Shown: in pieces, positions 38,901 to 64,000 of the stretch
How the letters are laid out: the number at the start of each line of letters is the position of its first letter
Position numbering within the stretch: the first letter of the stretch is position 1
DNA from: Gavia stellata
Taxonomy: Eukaryota; Chordata; Aves; Gaviiformes; Gaviidae
NCBI RefSeq assembly: GCF_030936135.1
Contig: NC_082610.1
Coordinates: forward strand, 18,362,428 to 18,426,427
Direction: 5' to 3'
Length of the DNA: 64,000 nt
Translations under genes and position numbers: made by a program
Notes under the pieces: model-generated
Told to the model about the DNA's origin: nothing
The model's database searches: none
What the model saw: only the letters and a program-made list of their open reading frames with translations

Positions 38901-41050
38901 ATGCACTGCCTGGTGATCAAAGAGGTAAATAACATGAAAATTATATTCCTGACTTGGCACTGCATCCAAACTACAGTCAGAGAAGCTCTGGGGAAGGAAG
39001 CATTCATATGTAAAGGTGACCTTATATAAATTTAGCTTATTTCAGTTAGAGGTGGGTCCCTCCGCTCCAAGTCACAGTTCAGCATAACTTAAACTGGCAA
39101 CGTTTTTTCTCTTTTTTTCTTTTTCTCTTGGGTTGGTTTTATGTTGGTTTTTTGGTTTCGTTTTGGGTTTTTTATTTATTTGTTTGTTTTTTGTAGGGTT
39201 GGCACAGGGGAGGAACACCATAAGTGGAAGCATACAAGCCTGTAGCAGAAATGTCGTAATGACAGGTGATGAAAAACTGAAAGTTTGTCAAGATGTTTTT
39301 CTGACATTATCTACTGGTCTAATAGGATATTTTTCTTTGCTCTACAAACATAGCCTTCTGTTAGACCATAACACCTCTTCTGCATGCATGCCAAGTAATC
39401 TCAACTCATGTATTCTTTTTTAAAAAGGCTATGGCTGAAATTAAGTTTAATTACTAATTTTATTAAAACACATGAAGGAGTTCCTTCTGAAGTGAGACAC
39501 GCACTGGTCTTCAAGGAGAAATGGTAACAACTACAAAAGCATATAGTACAAGCTAGGTAAGTGTTGAGATGATAAGGCTTTTCAAAAAGAAAAATCTTAA
39601 TTTAAAACTAAAATTATGTCATAATCTAATCAAAGTATTCAAATATGAAGTGGTGCATATTCATTTGAAGGGACAAATAAACAACTAAGCTGATAAATGT
39701 CACTAGCTAAGCACCTGGAACCAAAGTTTGTTGAAATCTAATGGACCTTTTAAGAGGAAAAGTCTATTCTGGCTGCGCAGGGATGCTGTATTCATCCCTT
39801 TGGATTACCCAGTTGCACTTACCATATTGTATCCTGGTCCTCACAGCAGCTACCGGCACATTGTATATCTTTTCAAGGTAATTCTTGATATCCACTTTTG
39901 TCATTCTAGGCAAAGCAAAAATATTTTGGGGAAAGAAAAATGGAAAAGTATACATAGCTAAATAAAATAAAACAGAGACAGAGTATTTATAAACTGGTTG
40001 ATACTCTGGAATAAACACATCTTCTCCTTTTAACCAAGGTAACTTTACTACACAGAAGTATAAGCTCAACATAGATCGCACACTGCTACAGCAATTCATT
40101 ACCCATAAACTGTAACAATGATAAATATTTTATCCTCTGTAGCCTCAACAGTCAAAACCTCAGATATGTTCTGTATTCAGCGAGAATAGGTAGGTTTTCT
40201 CACTGCCCAAGCCAAGAATCCTTTCTAATCTCCTGAATAGCATTTTCTAATCTTTTCAGGACCTGCCACAGGCTTGTGGGCTTTAGTGTGTGCAACCAGA
40301 GCCATCGGGATGTAAGAGGCCTGACAAATACCTTGACATCACCCCATTTTCTCCGGATCACTTTCATAAGCATTTCCTTCTTCCTAAGCGTGCCCCCGGG
40401 AAGGCTGAGCCTCGCTAACACTCTGGAAGAGGAGCCAAGCAAAGCTCGTACTTCAGTGAGTGCCCTCACAGCACTCTAAAAGGGGTCCCTGATGCAGAAG
40501 CCCCTTCCCCCAACCCAAAGGGCGCTACCTGGCACCTCGCCTTCCCACCGCTCAGCTAACCAGACACGCTGCAGCCCAGAAGGCGACAAAAGGCAGTGTG
40601 CCGGGACGTGGGGCACCGGAGGGGGGGGGGGGGGGGGTGGTGCTCGAGAAGCGGCGGGGGCCCCTCTGCACCCCTCGGGCGGCGCTGGGCCCTTTCCGCG
40701 GCAGGGCAGGCCCAGACCCGCGAGGCCTCCCGCTGCCGGGGGCTGTGCCACGCCGTGCCCCGTTCCCCCGCCAGCCCCGCACTCACTCCATGGAGACGCG
40801 GAACTGGACGGTGTCCTCGGGCTGCGGCACGCCGGGCCGCACCGCCAGCATGAAGAAGTTGGGCCGGAAGATCCGCAGCTGCGGGCCGCCCAGCTGGAAC
40901 AGCGGGTACCTGCGGGGAGACACCGCCACTGACTGACTGACCGACCGACCGACCGGCACCCCCCCACCGTCACCCCGACCGGAGCCCGCCCGGCCTGCCC
41001 CCCGCCACAGCCCGGCCCGCTCACACGGCCTTCCTGGCGCCCGCCGCCAT
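29805..41050 (-). CDS. MRPL23: MRPL23, mitochondrial large-subunit ribosomal protein uL23m (complete, 5 coding exons)
   Basis: Nuclear gene for a protein of the 39S mitoribosomal subunit; uL23 proteins sit at the peptide exit tunnel. Coding exons on the minus strand are 41025-41050, 40787-40909, 39823-39905, 37848-37921 and 29805-29969. Together they give 471 nt, 156 residues plus TGA, close to the human length of about 153. Diagnostic peptides are [19 protein letters not shown] (residues 10-28), [11 protein letters not shown] (40-50), [17 protein letters not shown] (57-73), [12 protein letters not shown] (91-102) and the C-terminal GGVPDWFGL. Every junction is GT-AG and the reading phase closes exactly. 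The ATG at 41050 has G at -3 and +4 and lies in a CpG island. No separate presequence is visible beyond the short basic start MAAGARK. Introns are 115, 881, 1,901 and 7,878 bp. It lies downstream of TNNT3 on the same strand, as in mammals. Identification is by recognised sequence; no search was run. Confidence 0.96.
29970..37847 (-). other. MRPL23 intron 4 (7.9 kb)
   Basis: No coding exon or clear recent repeat recognised. AT-rich stretches occur near 34,700-34,850. A purine-rich tract occurs at 35,738-35,795. Confidence 0.7.
35738..35795 (+). repeat. Polypurine (A/G) tract
   Basis: Nearly pure A/G run on the plus strand within MRPL23 intron 4 (polypyrimidine in the transcript). Confidence 0.7.
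37848..37921 (-). CDS. MRPL23: MRPL23 coding exon 4
   Basis: 74 bp encoding residues 78-102 ([15 protein letters not shown] then [10 protein letters not shown]), the basic rRNA-contacting stretch. The acceptor is tttccacag and the donor CTG|gtgagt. Confidence 0.96.
37922..39822 (-). other. MRPL23 intron 3
   Basis: 1.9 kb without recognised exons. Contains the T/G-rich low-complexity tract at 39,105-39,205. Confidence 0.7.
39105..39205 (+). repeat. T/G-rich low-complexity tract
   Basis: About 100 bp of T runs broken by GG and GGG on the plus strand (C/A-rich in the MRPL23 transcript). Simple-sequence origin is likely. Confidence 0.65.
39823..39905 (-). CDS. MRPL23: MRPL23 coding exon 3
   Basis: 83 bp encoding residues 50-78 ([19 protein letters not shown] then AVRTRIQY). 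This is the best conserved block of the family. The acceptor is tgcctag and the donor ATG|gtaagt. Confidence 0.97.
40621..40637. repeat. Poly-G tract (17 G) in MRPL23 intron 2
   Basis: Homopolymer of 17 G on the plus strand (poly-C in the transcript), about 150 bp from the exon 2 donor. The length may vary and may be affected by sequencing error. Confidence 0.9.
40787..40909 (-). CDS. MRPL23: MRPL23 coding exon 2
   Basis: 123 bp encoding residues 9-50, including [16 protein letters not shown] and the [12 protein letters not shown] segment that leads into the uL23 fold. The acceptor is ccccgcag and the donor GA|gtgagt. GC-rich, inside the CpG island. Confidence 0.96.
41025..41050 (-). CDS. 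MRPL23: MRPL23 coding exon 1
   Basis: Encodes MAAGARKA and the first two bases of codon 9 (Val). The donor reads GT|gtgagc. The initiator ATG is at 41050-41048 with a favourable context (G at -3 and +4). Confidence 0.92.
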
Positions 41051-41157
41051 GGCCGAGGCCCGGCCCGGAAACGGCGCGGGCCGAGAGCGGCTCCTGGTGG
41101 GGCGGCGGCAGCGGCGGCAGCTCTCGCCCCCTGCTGGCGCGGAGGAACGCCGCGCGG

Positions 41158-41200
41158 CGGGGGGGGGGGCGTTGTGAAGGGGCTGGGGGGGGGCGGCGGG
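41158..41200. repeat. G-rich low-complexity stretch upstream of MRPL23
   Basis: Two long G runs close together on the plus strand within the CpG island, about 110-150 bp 5' of the MRPL23 ATG. They could form a G-quadruplex; no function is shown by sequence alone. Confidence 0.6.
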
Positions 41201-41426
41201 GACCCGATCCCTGCACCGTGGCGGTCCCGTCCTCATGGCTGCCCCCCGCAACCACAGCCCGTCCCGGGGCCCGGCCGCCCTCTGGGCCCGCTCGGGGGGG
41301 ACACAGCCGTGGGGCAGGAGAGAGTTCCCCAGAGGAGCCGCAAGGCCAAGGGGGGAAGCACCTGCAAAATGGCGCCTCAGTGGGACTTTGCAGCCTTGGC
41401 TGTGTTTCAGGGAGTCTTTTGTTCAT

Positions 41427-41744
41427 AGTCGCAGGAGGGAGGTGATTCTCCTCCTCTACTCCGCCCGGGTGAGACCCCAGCAGGGCCGCTGCATCCAGCT
41501 CGGGGGTCCCCGGCACAAGACATAAGGAAGAAACTTTTTACAACAAGGGTGGTGGGACACTGGATGAGGTCGCCCGGAGAAGCTGTGGATGCCCCATCAC
41601 ACCGTGTTCACGGTCTGGTCGGACGGGGCTTTGAGCAACCCGATCCAGCGAAAGGCGTCCCAGCCCACGGCGCGGGGCTTGGACTAGATCATGGTTGACG
41701 GTCCCTTCCCACCTAAACCACTCTTATGCATCTATGACGCTGCA
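41427..41744 (+). mobile_element. CR1 LINE fragment, plus orientation, internally deleted
   Basis: The 5' part (about 41,427-41,520) encodes a worn CR1 reverse-transcriptase tail peptide (REVILLLYSARVRP). It then jumps directly to the CR1 3' region (about 41,521-41,744), with the characteristic wording for 'AGAAGCTGTGGATGCCCCAT', 'GGGGCTTTGAGCAAC' and the terminal 'TGCATCTATGA' tail. The intervening few hundred bases of a standard CR1 end are missing. No intact enzyme is encoded. Confidence 0.85.
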
Positions 41745-41946
41745 GCAGGCGCTAACAGAGAGCCAGAGTGTGAACAGAGGCACCAGAAACAGCCAGAAGT
41801 TTGGAGACATGGGGGAGAACCACCATCCCTGGTGGGCTTCCCTCCAACAGGGCCTTTCAAGGGTTGGCAAAGACAACAGGCCCTACAGAATAGCTCACAT
41901 CCCAAATTTAGTAACAGTCATTTGTGCTTTGACATCTACACTGAAT

Positions 41947-42553
41947 TACACAGAATCAGTACGGTTGGAAAAGACCTGTAAGATCATCAAGTCCAACCAT
42001 CAACCAAAAAACACCACTATGCCCATTAAACCATGTCCCGCAGTGCCTCATCCACACGTTCCTTGAATACCTCCAGTGATGGTGACTCCACCACCTCCCC
42101 GGGCAGTTTATTCCAGTGTGTCACCACTCTCAGTAAAGAAATTTTTCCTAATATCCAGCCTGAACCTCCCCTGGCACAACTTGAGGCCATTTCCTCTTGT
42201 TCTCTCACTCATCACTTGATAGAAGAGACCAACACCCACCTCCCCACAACCCCCTTTCAGGCAGTTGTAGAGAGCGATGAGGTCTCCCCTCAGCCTCCTC
42301 TTCTCCAGACTGAACAACCCCAGCTCCCTCAGCTGCTCCTCATCAGACTTGTGCTCCAGACCCCTCACCAGCTTCATCACCCTTCTCTGGACACGCTCCA
42401 GCACCTCAATGTCCTTCTTGGAGTGAGGGGCCCAAAACTGAACACAGGATTCGAGGTGCGGCCTCACCAGCGCCGAGTACAGGGGCACGATCACCTCCCT
42501 GCTCCCACTGGCCACACTATTTCTGATACAGGCCAGGATGCCGTTGGCTGGGC
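41947..42553 (-). mobile_element. CR1 LINE 3' end, minus orientation
   Basis: A 5'-truncated CR1 of about 600 bp. An open minus-strand frame (42515-42108, 135 codons from its first Met) encodes the end of ORF2: [55 protein letters not shown] and [18 protein letters not shown]. The 3' UTR ends at about 41,947 with the CR1 'ACTGATTCTGTG' tail. The frame remains open, so this copy is fairly young. Such 5'-truncated CR1s are typical of bird genomes. Confidence 0.95.
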
Positions 42554-42990
42554 TTTAATATTACATGTAGGTTAGCTGCCTCAATAAACATTTTAATGTA
42601 ATATTTGAGTGAACCATTCTCTCTATTGTACTGTGACTTGTCTGCATTTAAGAAACGCTATGTGTTGAAAACTACCACTTCTATGGGTTTGTTCCTTTAT
42701 CCCCGATTCTTTGATTTCCTTTATCACTCAAACTTTTAAGTCAAATTCAACTACATTTGGCATCCAGATTATGAGCTCCCCCAGAACAGAGTCAGCTTTT
42801 GTTACCTGCCTGTATGGTGGCCATAAAACAGGCCTCCGATCCCGGGTCTTTGTTGACAATACTGAGCCTCATTTCCAGAGGTAGAGCTGGATCAAATGAT
42901 ATTCAATAAGGATTTGGACCAACTCCCAAATCCTTGCAAAATGGGATGCCATTAAATAAAGTGTGAAACACCATTGCAGAGAGCTGTCTT
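42554..42990. other. Short intergenic spacer between CR1 and the TNNT3 3' end
   Basis: About 440 bp, AT-moderate, with no recognised feature. The whole gap from the TNNT3 poly(A) site to the MRPL23 ATG is about 1.9 kb, roughly half of it CR1-derived. Confidence 0.6.
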
Positions 42991-43011
42991 TGGAGTAGGT
43001 ACTGGTCGTGC

Positions 43012-43017
43012 TTTATT
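43012..43017 (-). terminator. TNNT3 poly(A) signal
   Basis: AATAAA on the minus strand about 325 bp past the stop codon. Cleavage is expected near 42,990-43,000. It is the only canonical hexamer I saw between the stop and the CR1 elements. Confidence 0.7.
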
Positions 43018-43340
43018 TACAAAATCCAGAGATTTGTACACAGCAATCTACAGGACAGCGTGGGGCTGGTATCAGGAGAATAAAGGACATGCTCAGCAGG
43101 AATTGAAGATGCCAGCAAGGAGTCATCTCAGTTTCACAGGGAACCTGCTTCCTTTTGACTGAGGAAGCCGCCAGACCCCTCCAGGAAGAAAAAGAAGAAA
43201 AGCAGCAGCAATAGCCAACCCAGGCTGGTGTTGCGATTTTTGTTATTGTTGAGGCATGGGTACACAAGTGATTGGTGAAGGAAGAAAGAGGAGACCAGCG
43301 GGGTTTCAGCATGCCACTAAGGGCCATCCTGCCTGGTTCT

Positions 43341-63978
<20,638 letters not shown>

Positions 63979-64000
63979 CTTCGTCAGGTGGGACATGGCA

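Larger units (their letters stand above)
40480..41420 (-). promoter_or_regulatory. CpG-island promoter of MRPL23
   Basis: Strongly GC- and CpG-rich block covering the first two exons and the 5' flank, in contrast to the AT-moderate surroundings. No TATA box is seen near the ATG. A CCGGAA core (41065-41070), the ETS/GABP type common at mitochondrial ribosomal protein promoters, lies 15-20 bp 5' of the ATG. A CR1 insertion starts about 380 bp upstream, so the native upstream promoter appears compact. The transcription start is not directly visible. Confidence 0.8.

Noticed and set aside
40476-41516. Open minus-strand frame of 346 codons over the MRPL23 5' end
   Set aside because: It runs through the CpG island, where stop codons are rare, overlaps real MRPL23 exons in another frame and encodes a Pro/Arg/Gly-rich peptide without a domain.

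Overview
This is vertebrate nuclear DNA, almost certainly from a bird. Two split genes are read from the minus strand with canonical GT-AG introns. The repeats are CR1 LINE pieces plus a few worn MIR/CORE-SINE-like copies, and overall repeat density is low, as in birds. Both genes, MRPL23 and the fast skeletal troponin T gene TNNT3, closely match what I know of chicken. They sit in the order known from the amniote IGF2-MRPL23-TNNT3-LSP1-TNNI2 neighbourhood (human 11p15.5). No bacterial-type features, tRNA, rRNA or CRISPR array were seen.

Layout. Bases 1-29,600 form a gene desert downstream of MRPL23. From mammalian synteny IGF2 should lie beyond the left edge, and this is the interval where mammals carry H19 and its enhancers. 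I see no coding gene there, only old CR1 and MIR-like fragments, two CpG-richer segments (about 17.7-19.7 kb and 26.5-26.8 kb) and a few small motifs. Bases 29,605-41,100 hold MRPL23 on the minus strand: five coding exons, 156 codons plus stop, a CpG-island promoter and a 7.9-kb last intron. Between the genes (41.4-42.6 kb) two CR1 elements lie in opposite orientation. Bases 43,000-64,000 hold TNNT3 on the minus strand from its poly(A) signal up to an N-terminal cassette exon. The start codon and first exons lie beyond the right edge.

The most interesting part is the TNNT3 splicing architecture. Exons 9-18 give a continuous frame of 221 residues (counting one of two alternative 41-bp exons) that ends in a stop. 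The two 41-bp exons (48,245-48,285 and 45,877-45,917) are a mutually exclusive C-terminal pair. Upstream, across 7.3 kb, lie eight tiny cassette exons of 12, 12, 12, 12, 12, 12, 18 and 27 bp. All are in phase 1 and all lengths are multiples of three. They encode, in transcript order, AHEA, AQEE, AHEE, VHEP, APPP, VHEP, EEAPEE and ADEEGEYYD. Most of the flanking introns are recognisably copies of one another, so this is a tandemly duplicated microexon array, related to the avian 'P/Tx' exons known from chicken. A decayed extra copy sits at about 59.33-59.41 kb. Three of the exons have tandem NAG acceptors that could add one residue. The array can vary the length, charge and histidine content of the troponin T N terminus without touching the core that binds tropomyosin, troponin I and troponin C.
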